Shown here one piece after another: positions 9,961-18,864 of a stretch of 64,000 nt of DNA. The DNA is taken from assembly GCA_017311185.1 (NCBI GenBank), contig JAESUZ010005462.1, positions 558,001 through 622,000 on the forward strand, given 5' to 3'. How positions within the stretch are numbered: the first letter of the stretch is position 1; each line of letters starts with the position of its first letter. A program made the position numbers and the translations under genes. This DNA comes from Proteles cristata cristata. Its lineage: Eukaryota > Chordata > Mammalia > Carnivora > Hyaenidae. A model generated the notes under the pieces. That model ran no database searches. It was given only the letters and a program-made list of their open reading frames with translations, and was not told the origin of the DNA.

Positions 9961-11574
9961 TAGATGTCCCTACCTGTTTCCTGAGTGGCTTTAGGCTAGA
10001 ATCTACTTCACTTTGGTCCTGTTGGGCACTGCAGGCTGCCAAGAGAAGTGGAAGGTACCGGAAATTACCGCAGGGGGCTCATGGGACCCTAGACTGCTGC
10101 TTATTGAGATTTAAGACCCAGTAGCAGTTGGGGGTACTTAACAGCATTATTGTGACCAGAATCCTCATTTCTTCCTTAGAAACAGATAATGTCCTTACCT
10201 CCATGACTTCACTTATCATACAAACAAGCATCTCTCTGGTCTTCTGTTTCTGTCTGTATTTTACACATGGATTGACTCTGTCAACCTTAGAGTCAGACTC
10301 TAGGAGAGAGAATCTAACTTCCTTGGCTGGTCTCTAGTGTAAATTATCTCTCTCAGGCAGACTTCTTACACCAGGCTCCCTCCTACACCATTAGCCCTTT
10401 ATATATGGCCCAGGCAACAATTCCTGGATATTGTGAATCTTGGCAGAAGCTGTAATTTTCCTGGTGTGTGTGTGTGTGTGTGTGTGTGTGTGCAAGGAGA
10501 GAAATATTTGATACAATTGCTTCTTAGTTGAATGTCCAATTTATTAATCTTCAGACCATCAACATATTCAGACAATTAAATGATAAACTTATAAATGTGA
10601 ATTTATAAATTTAACAAATTTGATCTTCCCTAAATTTAAATATTGATTACAAATGTGATTTAGGTGTTCCCAAATATAATATTACCAAGTGCCTGGTCAT
10701 TTTAAATGACTTGAGAAGTAGACAAAACATTCAAGCAATATCTCAAAGATTACAAAGCTAATCAGTACTTGATTTAAAAATGCCTACCAATGAGTTAATC
10801 ATATGGATTTAAAATTGCTACTCTAAAGTCTATATTTTGATTCCTTTGTTTTATTCTTGTAATCACTCTTACTATTGTTGTTTCATTACTCACCAGGGCT
10901 GATAATGATTCAGTGTTTTCGTGTGAACGAGAACAGTGGTCCTTCCTCAAGTGAGGAAAAAAGTGTATGTGATTTTTCTCATTAATAATAATCACAAGTA
11001 ATTGCAACAAAGCCATTTTAAGTGAATTACATAAATCAACTTATTGAACACAAAATGATAATTCAAGTTTTAAATAATAATAATTAGAAAATTTTGAATT
11101 AAATTATTTGTTACAAAACAGTTATTTCTCACTGTCATGGAAATCATTTTTTGAGGGACATTTTCAGTGTTTACTCATTTCAATATTTTTCTTTCTGTAG
11201 AAGTGGCTGCCATATTTTATAGTCTTCCTTATGACATTGTAGACCTCAGTCATTTTAAAATACATTTTAAGGTTGAGGAGATTTTGTTCTCTACTGATGA
11301 CACATGGAATGACAAAATTAAATAGACACTAAGAGATACAAAGTTTTATAAATGTATCCAGTTGACTATTGCTGGAAATGAATTGTAGCATTTCAGTGGA
11401 AGACTTCCTAGGTTTCAGAAGCAAGTTAAGGATTTTAGTTCCAACACCATGTATCCAAATCCTATCATTATCCTATCCCTCACTATATTCCTCAATCTCA
11501 GTGGTGAAGTTTTGCATAGTTGTACACATTTTCATTGTTATTCTTCAAATTACGTAAGTTGTTTAAAACATGGA
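9961..11574. other. Unassigned AT-rich sequence
   Basis: No exon, RNA gene or named repeat recognised apart from the TG microsatellite. 11420-11550 shares wording with 28030-28140, so that part is probably an unnamed interspersed repeat. Confidence 0.4.
10464..10492. repeat. (TG)n microsatellite, about 14 units
   Basis: An uninterrupted run of alternating T and G of about 29 bp. At this length it is probably polymorphic. Confidence 0.97.
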
Positions 11575-11786
11575 GGGGTGCCTGGGTGGCTCAGTTGGTT
11601 GGGTGTCCGACTTTGGCTCAGGTCATGATCTTGCAGTTTGTGAGTTCGAGCTCCGTGTCGGGCTCTGTGCTGACAGCTCAGAGCCTGGAGCATCCTTCGG
11701 ATTCTGTGTTTCCCCCTGCCTGGCCCTCCCCTGATCACACTGTCTCTCACTGTCTCTCAAGAATAAATAAAAACATTTGAAAAAAT
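11575..11786 (+). mobile_element. CAN-SINE
   Basis: Begins GGGGTGCCTGGGTGGCTCAG and ends in an A-rich tail with AATAAATAAA. The B-box has one change (AGTTCGAGCTC). Flanked by AAAACATGGA (11565-11574) and AAAACATCGA (11787-11796), a 10-bp duplication with one mismatch. Confidence 0.95.
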
Positions 11787-11871
11787 AAAACATCGAAAAG
11801 GTCATGATATTCTTTTAGTTTTAAAAATCTTTCTTTTAGATACGATGTTTTGTTTCCAATAAAGGAAGAAG

Positions 11872-12590
11872 CTGATTTTTAAAATCTTTTTATTTGAAAT
11901 TTCAAACATAAATAAAAGTCAAAAGAATAAGAACATCAAAAAACTTTTTACTCAGATCTGTCAGTTGTTAATATCTTGCTACATTTGCTTTCCTCACTCC
12001 CATTACTTTGTTGAAACATTTGAAAATTGCAGATGTCATGTTTCCACATTGATGTGCTGAGAATAGCAACATTTGTCCACTTGCCCTCACCTTGCCATGA
12101 TCACATCTAAGAAATCCAGTGATTCAATATAATGTACAATTCATGTTCAAATTTTCCGTATTGTCTCCCAATGATCCTTTGTAGATTTCTCCCCCAGAGT
12201 TCAACCAAGCTTCATGCCTTGTATTTGGTTATGTTCTTCACTTTCCTTTGATCTACAACATTCTTCTCCTCTTTTGTTGTTCATGATACTGACATTTTTG
12301 AGAGAAGTTTAGGCCCATTCATTTGCAAAATGTACCACAATCTGGATTTATCTGAAGGTATCTTCATAATTAGATTCAAGTACAACATTTTTGGCAAGAA
12401 TACCTCTGAGATGGACTATGAGCTTCCCGCTGAGTCACACCAGAAGGTTTATGAAGTTCTCTTGTAGGTGATGAAACATTTGACCAAGAAATCAATTTTG
12501 AAAATCAGCCTGGATTATAATTAGACAGATCATGACATTTTCAACTGAGACAAATCTTCTCTCTAGAATTTTCTACATTGGATAAGTTGG
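11872..12590 (-). mobile_element. Ancient LINE-1 (L1M class) 3' UTR, antisense
   Basis: Classic antisense wording of an old L1 3' region. It has 'cagttgttaatatcttgctacatttgctttcctcactccc', then 'aaattttccgtattgtctcccaatgatcctttgtag', then 'tttgcaaaatgtaccacaatctggatttatctgaaggta', then 'acatttttggcaagaata'. No coding frame. Confidence 0.8.
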
Positions 12591-12654
12591 CATCAAAGTC
12601 AAGAGACTCTGAGGTTCATTCCGTGTCTTCATAACTGGAAGTGAGAGAGAACAT

Positions 12655-12900
12655 TATGGGCTGTCTAGTAGAAGGGCACACCAGACAAGAGCACAGTAGG
12701 TGGAAAGACTCTACTGCAAGACTATGGCTGGCTCGCCTCAGGAAGCAGCAAGGAGCCAGGGCCGAAGAGCTATTAGTAAAGACGGCCGGCCAGGGATGAG
12801 ACCCAAGAGGAGGAAGGAAGCAGATTCTGAAGGCCTGGCAGGCACCCGAAGGAACTTTAATTTGGGGCTAAGTGTGATGGGAAGCCACTGACTGAGACGT
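12655..12900 (-). mobile_element. L2 LINE internal fragment, antisense
   Basis: The text 'ggccagggatgagacccaagaggagg' followed by 'actttaatttggggctaagtgtgatgggaagccactga' follows the antisense L2 order that I recall (a 'ggactttgg...gtgatgggaagccattgg' stretch). It is noncoding. The boundaries are approximate. Confidence 0.6.
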
Positions 12901-14244
12901 TCTCAGGAGAGAGTGAAGCAGTCATACTTACCTTTTTTTCTTGTCATTTAGATAATTTTATACTTATTGAAAGTGATCCTTCAGACCAGAACAGATTTTT
13001 GTTATATATTCCTCTTGTGAATATATAAAATAGGAAAGTCTGAATGACAGAAACCGTTTAAGGTATTTCTAAGGCAATGCCACTACATCACAACTGCCAC
13101 CTGACTGACCATCCTGACTTCAGGGTTATTAAAATGTAAAAAGATACGAGAGGAAACACCTGTGTCCTAGCATTCAGAAATTCAATGCCAGCTCCGCTGA
13201 GGCCCTCCTGTGCCTCACCCTGATCGCGTCTCCCTCCTCCCACCCTGCGGACATCCACACTCCTGCCTGCTGTGGTTTCCATGCCTCCTTCCTCTACTGC
13301 GGTTCCAGACATGTGCCCTCACACCTTTCCAGTCTTGTTTTTGAGCTGTTCTGTGTGTCTTCTTCCGCGACTTACTTTTTCACTCAACGGTATGTGAGGT
13401 GCAGCCTGGCTCCGGTGCAGAGTGTTCTTAGGGTCACTGGTGTGCATCCCACTGTGTGTGCGTCCACACTTCCTCCTTCTGTCTGCAGACGTTTGGCACT
13501 CGCCGTGTTTGCTGCTGCAAACACTTTCCTGCTTGCATTCCCTGCTCACCTCCTGGAACACAGGTGAGCACTTCAGAGCACAGACTTCTGGAACCACTGG
13601 GCCTGCGTTTCCAGTTCTGTTTGCTGGAAGTTCACACGTATCTGCGCCCCCTCCCTGCCCATTCCGAGGGGGAGTGGAGGCCTTGCTTTTGGTCTGAGTG
13701 TCTGTGGTCAGGGGCTCTGGGAAAGGAGGGCGTGAGAAGGAGGAGGAGGTGTGGATGGTACCTCAGTGGGGCAGGGCGCCCTGGCACCTGTTCTCAGGGG
13801 ACCTGGAGGCGGGGACTCTGGCTGCAGCACGGTGACATCCCTTAACTCACTGTGCGGTCGCTGCTGAGCTGTGGGACCTGAGCGGACGTTACATTCAGAG
13901 GCCCTTTGGGCCTTGGTTCCTTCGTGGACCGCATGCAGTAAGGAAAACCGTGTGGCCCTGGGGACCATGCCCAAAGCCTGGCTGCCACTGCGTGCTGCCT
14001 TGGTTCTTGATGCAGGGTCCAAGCTCGCCACCCACTGATCCCAAATGTGGGCCCGGCCACCCTCTGCAGTTGCCTCTCTGGTCCATGTGCTCCCCTGCGG
14101 CTTCAGACACTTGCCCAGCCCTCAGTCCCACGGTGGGCTCCTGAATGCTTTGCCCAGGGCTGACTTTGACCTTCCTGGAGGAGGAGTCTCTACTGCTAGC
14201 CTGTCACCTGCTGGGCCTGGATGGACAACATCAGCGGCCTTCTT

Positions 14245-14267
14245 CCCCCCTCCCCCCGCCCCTACCC
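14245..14267 (-). other. G-quadruplex motif on the minus strand
   Basis: Four C-runs of 6, 6, 4 and 3 bases are separated by 1, 1 and 2 bases. The complementary strand therefore fits the G3+ N1-7 rule with very short loops, as found in many GC-rich regulatory regions. Folding and function are inference. Confidence 0.6.
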
Positions 14268-14934
14268 TCCTGCTAGGGAAGGGCCAAATTGGGAGAGGGG
14301 GCTGGGGGCTCTGTGATCCCAAGAGCCATGGAGGCTACCCCTGGGCTGCTCCAGCCTCTCTCTTTATGGTTGCTGGTAGGGCAGTTGGAGGATGGCTTCT
14401 GTGGTCACGTGGCCCTGTCCTTTGGTGAGGGGAGCTCCCCCTAGGGGATCACCTCCTCCCCCATCATCTCTCCTCTGCCAGCTCCACACTGAGACCTGAC
14501 ATCCCCCTCAGCTGCTCCCGTCGCCTCCCTCTGTGAGGGTGACAGGAGGCTCCCACGTCTGGTCATCCACCTGCTGGTATCTGGCCCTCCCGCGCCGCAC
14601 CTGTGGAGGGCCTGGCGGACCGCCTGGGCCGCGGCTCCCTTCCTGGGCCTGCAGATGCGGGGCCGCTGTGCTCACAGCCTGGCTGTGGGGCCTGAGGCCG
14701 CTCCTGCTGCTGTTAACAAGGGACCCTCGGCCACAGCTGTGCACTTAGTGACTGCGGGAGGGGTGGACGTGCTGGGTGCTCCACAGCAGAGTCTGTGTGG
14801 GGACATGTGGATTCTCTCACCATAGTGCTCTCAGAAGAGGTGGCCCCAGACAGTCCAGGACATGTGAGGATTCCTCGGGCTGACCTGATCTGTGACCACT
14901 GGTTTCTCTCTGCCCTCTGCCATAATTCAGCTGC

Positions 14935-15537
14935 ATGCATTGTGTCCTTGGTGGCCTGGGTACTGCTGCGTTTCCACCAAGATCTTGGTGGTACGTGAGG
15001 TCGGCCTCAGTGACTGATGATAAAAGGCACAGCCAGTGGCGAGTGTCAGGCATAGGTCCTGTTTACCCCAACTGTGGGCAGATCTGGATAGACTCCAAGA
15101 GAAAGGGCCTCCTGCCCCCTGGCTTCTCACCTGTAGCATGCTGCTCGGGGCCTGGGGCCAGTGGGGCAGCAGCAGGACCCAGAGTGGGCAGTGGGGCTGG
15201 CGGTGCCATGCCCATGGCCACCTTCAGTCTCTTCTCCTCTGACGTTCTGGAGAAAGTCAAACACTGGTGCGTATGGTGGGGCTGTCATTATAGGTCTCTA
15301 GGGAGGTGCATGGTCATGGGGGCTGAGAGATGTGACAATTTCCATTCACTGCTCATGCTATCTTTTTTTCCCCTAAGGATAGCTCTGCCTCTGGGACTTG
15401 ATCCATGTGGTGGTTTTTCAGACTGCAGCTCAAGCCAGAGGAGAGACCACAACTGCTTGTGTCCCTTGGGGCCTCTATCTGGGTTCACCATCCCCTTTTG
15501 CCCTTTATCCCTCTATTGCCCCCCCATCCTACCATGA
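14935..15537 (+). other. Longest open frame (200 codons), not recognised
   Basis: An ATG-initiated frame running to a stop at 15535-15537. I recognise no domain, signal peptide or membrane segment, and the composition (Gly, Ser, Cys, Pro, Trp) mirrors GC-rich DNA. The ATG context is poor (T at -3). It sits just after a pyrimidine-rich tract ending ATAATTCAG (14922-14930), which looks like a splice acceptor, and GGTGGTACGTGAGG near 14985-14998 looks like a donor. A short noncoding exon is possible; a protein is unlikely. Confidence 0.15.
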
Positions 15538-15868
15538 TCTCTCACCAACACTTGCTCCTTTGTCCTTGTGTTCTTGTCCCTTAGCACTAGCTGACTCCTT
15601 AGGACAGGATCACCATCCTCTCCTCCAAACTGCACTATTGCCTCTACATGTGGAAGGCTCAACATACTGATGGAGCAGATGGGAGCCCTGCTTGCATTTT
15701 AATAGTGTTGCTGTGGCTCCAGCCTGGGAAATAGACATGAGAGAGCAAAGTAGAAGAGCAATGATCTGGGAGGCTTTGCAACAGTCCAGGCAAGAGATAA
15801 GGGCAGCTTGCACAGAGAGGGTGGGGTGCTTATGGGGGTGATGTCAGTTGGGTTGAAAATCTGTTTTG

Positions 15869-16561
15869 TAATGAGTGACTAAAATGAACAAATCAGGAGA
15901 CTATAGATGCTGGCGAGGATGTGGAGAAACGGGCACTCTCTTACACTGTTGGTGGGAATGTAAATTGGTGCAGCCCCTCTGGAAAACAGTTTCCTTCAGA
16001 AAATTAACAATGGAACTCCCCTATGACCCAGCAATAGCACTGCTAGGAATTTATCCAAGGATACAGGAGTGTTGATGCATAGGGGCACATGTACCCCAAT
16101 GTTCATAGCAGTACTTTCAACAATAGCCAAATCATGGAAAGAGCCTTAATGTCCATCAACTGATGAATGGATCAAGAAGATGTGGTTTATCTATACAATG
16201 GAATACTACATGGTAATGAGAAAGAATGAAATCTGGCCATTTGTAGCAATGTGGATGGAACTCAAGGGTATTATGCTAAGTGAAATAAGTCAGGCAGAGA
16301 AGAACAGATATCATATATTTTCACTCATATGCAGAGCAGGAGAAACTTAACAGAGGACCATGAGGAAGGGGAAGAATAGTTAAGGAGAGGGAGGGAGGCA
16401 AACCATAAGAGACACTTAAATACTGAGAACAAACTGAGGGTTGATGGGGGTGGGGGAGAGGGGAAAAGGAGTGATGGACATGGAGGAGGGCATTTGTTGG
16501 GATGAGAACTGGGTGTTATATGGAAACCAACTTGACAATAAACTATAAAAGAAAAAAAAAA
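15869..16561 (+). mobile_element. Young 5'-truncated felid LINE-1 with perfect target-site duplication
   Basis: About 690 bp of L1 3' end. It contains the last part of ORF2, a GA-rich and G-rich 3' UTR (16340-16500), a terminal GGAAACCAACTTGACAATAA motif (16522-16541) and an A-rich tail. The perfect 14-bp duplication GAAAATCTGTTTTG lies at 15855-15868 and 16562-16575. The 5' truncation and A-tail show target-primed reverse transcription. It landed inside an L2. Confidence 0.95.
15875..16075 (+). pseudogene. L1 ORF2p C-terminal remnant
   Basis: The open frame reads the C-terminal Cys-rich region of L1 ORF2p (endonuclease/reverse transcriptase), with the signature [19 protein letters not shown] followed by [14 protein letters not shown]. 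The endonuclease and reverse transcriptase domains are absent because of 5' truncation. The frame ends early after the [13 protein letters not shown] stretch (compare the longer minus-strand copy at 42804-43233), so it is already broken. It has no expected function. Confidence 0.9.
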
Positions 16562-17363
16562 GAAAATCTGTTTTGAAGAGAGATCACATTTAATTTGCTG
16601 GTGAACTGTATGGGGGTGGGCGTGCAAAGTTACGGAGGTCTCCAAAATTTTGGCCTTAGCAAATGGATGAATGGTGGTGGTATTCACTGGGACGTGGCAA
16701 ATTGCGGGAGGTCTCAGTCTAGAATGGAGATCAGGAGCTTAACTGTGGACAACTGAAGTTTGTGTTGCCCATTAGACAGTCAAGGAAAGCTTTACTCAGC
16801 CTTGTTCAGCCTGGAGTTCAGAGAAGGGTACAGAGTGGGGATACAAATTTAGGGCTCTTCAATGTGTAAATGACATTTGAAAGCATGAAGGAATAAGACC
16901 ACTTGAGTGAGCGTAGAGAGGCAGTCTGAAGACATTCCCGGAGCACCTTTGATACTGAGAGGTCAAGAGATGGGAAGACCCAGCAAAGGAGGCTGAGAAA
17001 GGGTGGCCATCAAAGTAGGGGAGAGTCAGGGGGTGGTGGTTGCCTGGAAGCCAAGGATAAGAATATTTCAACTCTGGGAAATGCTGTGGATAACAATGCA
17101 AGTTGCCCATCACATTTGGCTGTGTGGAGGTCTGGTGATTTGATATGAGCAGTGTTAGGAGAAGGCCTGGTTGGAATTGTCTGGGAGAATGGGATTGATG
17201 GTGTAAGATGGTAGGTTTACATAACACTCTGCAGGGGTTTGGAGCTGAGAAATGAAATAGGCTGTTAGTTGTAGAGGAAAGGGGATTAGAGTGGATTTCA
17301 AATCCTTGAAGAAATGTCTTTTAAACTTAAAAAAATTTTACTTTATTTTAAATACCTCTATTG

Positions 17364-17590
17364 GGGCACCTGGGTGGTTCAGTTGGTTAAGTGTCTGACT
17401 CTTGATATTGGCTCAGTTCATTATCTTATGATTCATGGCTTTGAGCCCCCTGTAGGGCTCTCTACTGACAGCATGGACCCTGCTTGGGATTCTCTCTCAC
17501 TCTTTCTCTCTCTGTCTCTGTCTCTCTCTCTTTCTCTACTCCCCCCACTTGTGCTCTCTCTCTCTCTCAAAATAAATAAACATTAAAAAA
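17364..17590 (+). mobile_element. CAN-SINE, plus member of an inverted pair
   Basis: Starts GGGCACCTGGGTGGTTCAG and ends with AATAAATAAACATTAAAAAA. Flanked by ATACCTCTATTG (17352-17363) and ATATCTCTATTG (17591-17602), one mismatch. The CT-rich body is long (17487-17570). Confidence 0.95.
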
Positions 17591-17639
17591 ATATCTCTAT
17601 TGAGGTATACTTTGCATACTATCATATTCAACCATTTTA

Positions 17640-17861
17640 TTTTATTTAAAATTTTTTAATGTTTATTTATTTTTGAGAAAGAGAGAGAGAGGAAGTACTT
17701 GTGAGCAGGGGAGGGGCAGAGAGAGAGAGACAGACACAGAATCTAAAGCAGGTTCCAGGCTCTGAGTTGTCAGCACAGACATAAGGTTTGAACTCACTGT
17801 GAGATCATGACCTGAGCCAAATTCAGACACTTAACTGACTGAGCCACCCAGGCACCCCAGG
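17640..17861 (-). mobile_element. CAN-SINE, minus member of an inverted pair
   Basis: Minus-strand SINE with the head at 17838-17856 (GGGTGCCTGGGTGGCTCAG). A perfect 14-bp duplication ATTCAACCATTTTA lies at 17626-17639 and 17862-17875. It is only 49 bp from the plus-strand copy. Confidence 0.95.
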
Positions 17862-18271
17862 ATTCAACCATTTTAAATGCACAATTCAATGATTTTTAGT
17901 AAATTTCCCCAGTTATTCAACCATCACCATAAGCTAGTCTTATCAAAGGTGATCTTTCCATCCTTTGGATAAAATCCTTGTGGTGCCCATTTGCAGTTAA
18001 TCCAGTTCCTTCTTACAGACTCAGATGAACACTGATCTACTTTTTGTCTCTAGATTTGCATTTCATGCATGTAAATGAAATTACACAGCATACTATCTAT
18101 TATGTTGGGCTTCTTTCACTTAGCATAATATTCATTCAATTGTAGCATGTATCATTATTTGTCTCTTTTTATTGCTGAATAGTATTCTATCAGAAGGATA
18201 TACCACATTTTGTTTTTCCATTCCCCACTTCCTGTGCTTTTGGAATGTGGAAGACTGTTATTGAGGATGGG

Positions 18272-18672
18272 GATTGTATTAGTGAGCTCAGGCTGCACAA
18301 TAAAATACCACAGTCTGAGTGGCTTAAACAACAGAAACTTTTTTTCTCACAGTTCTGGAGGGTGGAAGTCTAAGATCAAGGTTCCAAACAAGGTTGGTAT
18401 ATGGTAAGACCTTTCTTCCTGGCTCATAGATGCCACTTTCTCACTATGTCCTCGTGTGCACCAGAGAGAGATTGGTCTCTGGTGTCTCCTACTCCTCTTA
18501 TAAGACAACAGTCCTATCAGATTAGGGCTCTACTCTTATGATCTTATTTAACTCATTTAATCTTAATTACCTCCCTAAAGGGGCTCCCCAAATACAGTCA
18601 CATTTTGGGGTTAGGGCTTCAACATATGAAGTGGGGAGTGGGGGAAGGGAGCATGATTTAATCCATAACAAG
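18272..18672 (-). mobile_element. MLT1-type MaLR solo LTR
   Basis: The complement of an MLT1 LTR: 'aaaataccacagtctgagtggcttaaacaacagaaac', then 'cacagttctggagggtggaagtctaagatcaagg', then 'attacctccctaaaggggctccccaaatacagtcacattttgggg', then 'cttcaacatatgaa'. No internal retroviral sequence adjoins it. Confidence 0.9.
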
Positions 18673-18714
18673 GATATTATTATCATTATTATCATATTAT
18701 ATTATATCATTATT
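18672..18714. repeat. Imperfect (ATT)n / AT-rich simple repeat
   Basis: About 43 bp of interrupted ATT and ATC units directly after the MLT1 end. Confidence 0.8.
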
Positions 18715-18728
18715 TGTGTGGTGAATGA

Positions 18729-18862
18729 GAGTTTCTCAACCTTGGCACTCTCATTCCCCCTATATCCCAGTAGCAACCCCTGGTCATGACAACAAAACAT
18801 GTTCCCAAGGCATTGTCAAATGTTTCTTGGAGGGTGCAGAATCACTCTTGGTTGAGAAACAC
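18729..18862 (-). mobile_element. hAT-Charlie MITE with visible terminal inverted repeats
   Basis: The left end AGTTTCTCAACCTTGGCAC (18730-18748) is complementary in large part to the right end TCTTGGTTGAGAAACACGG (18846-18864). Interior wording such as 'aaggcattgtcaaatgtttcttggagggtgcagaatca' is the complement of the 'gcaatgtctggagacatt...' hAT MITE family. Noncoding. Confidence 0.7.
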
Positions 18863-18864
18863 GG

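Larger units (their letters stand above)
12901..15679. other. GC-rich block without young repeats
   Basis: Base composition rises sharply here, and no CAN-SINE, L1 or MLT1 insertion is visible over about 2.7 kb. Overlapping open frames of 129 (13456-13845), 127 (14045-14428) and 200 codons (14935-15537) arise mainly because stop codons are rare in GC-rich text. 13090-13620 faintly recalls a CpG-rich antisense L1 end (ACTTACTTTTTCACTCAACG) but is too diverged to assign. The block could contain a noncoding-RNA exon or a regulatory region. Nothing here identifies a protein family. Confidence 0.4.
15680..17245 (-). mobile_element. L2 LINE, antisense, split by a young L1
   Basis: The left part (15680-15868) contains 'gcaacagtccaggcaagagataagggcagctt'. 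The right part (16576-17245) contains 'gcccattagacagtcaagg', 'ggagttcagagaagggtacagagtggggatacaaattt', 'cagcaaaggaggctgagaaagggtggccatc' and 'tggttgcctggaagccaagga'. This is the antisense L2 order that I recall. The match is good over about 850 bp in total, with no coding frame. Confidence 0.75.
17325..18250 (-). mobile_element. Ancient LINE-1 3' end, antisense, split by two SINEs
   Basis: Pieces around 17325-17351, 17603-17625 and 17876-18250 read as the antisense L1M 3' end: 'tattgaggtatactttgcatac', 'caaccattttaaatgcacaattcaatgatttttagtaaattt', 'gatgaacactgatctactttttgtctctagattt', 'gcatgtatcattatttgtctctttttattgctgaatagtatt'. Noncoding. Confidence 0.75.

Noticed and set aside
14935..15537. 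200-codon open frame as a protein-coding gene
   Set aside because: No recognisable domain, poor start context, GC-rich composition and competing open frames on both strands. Length alone is not evidence here.
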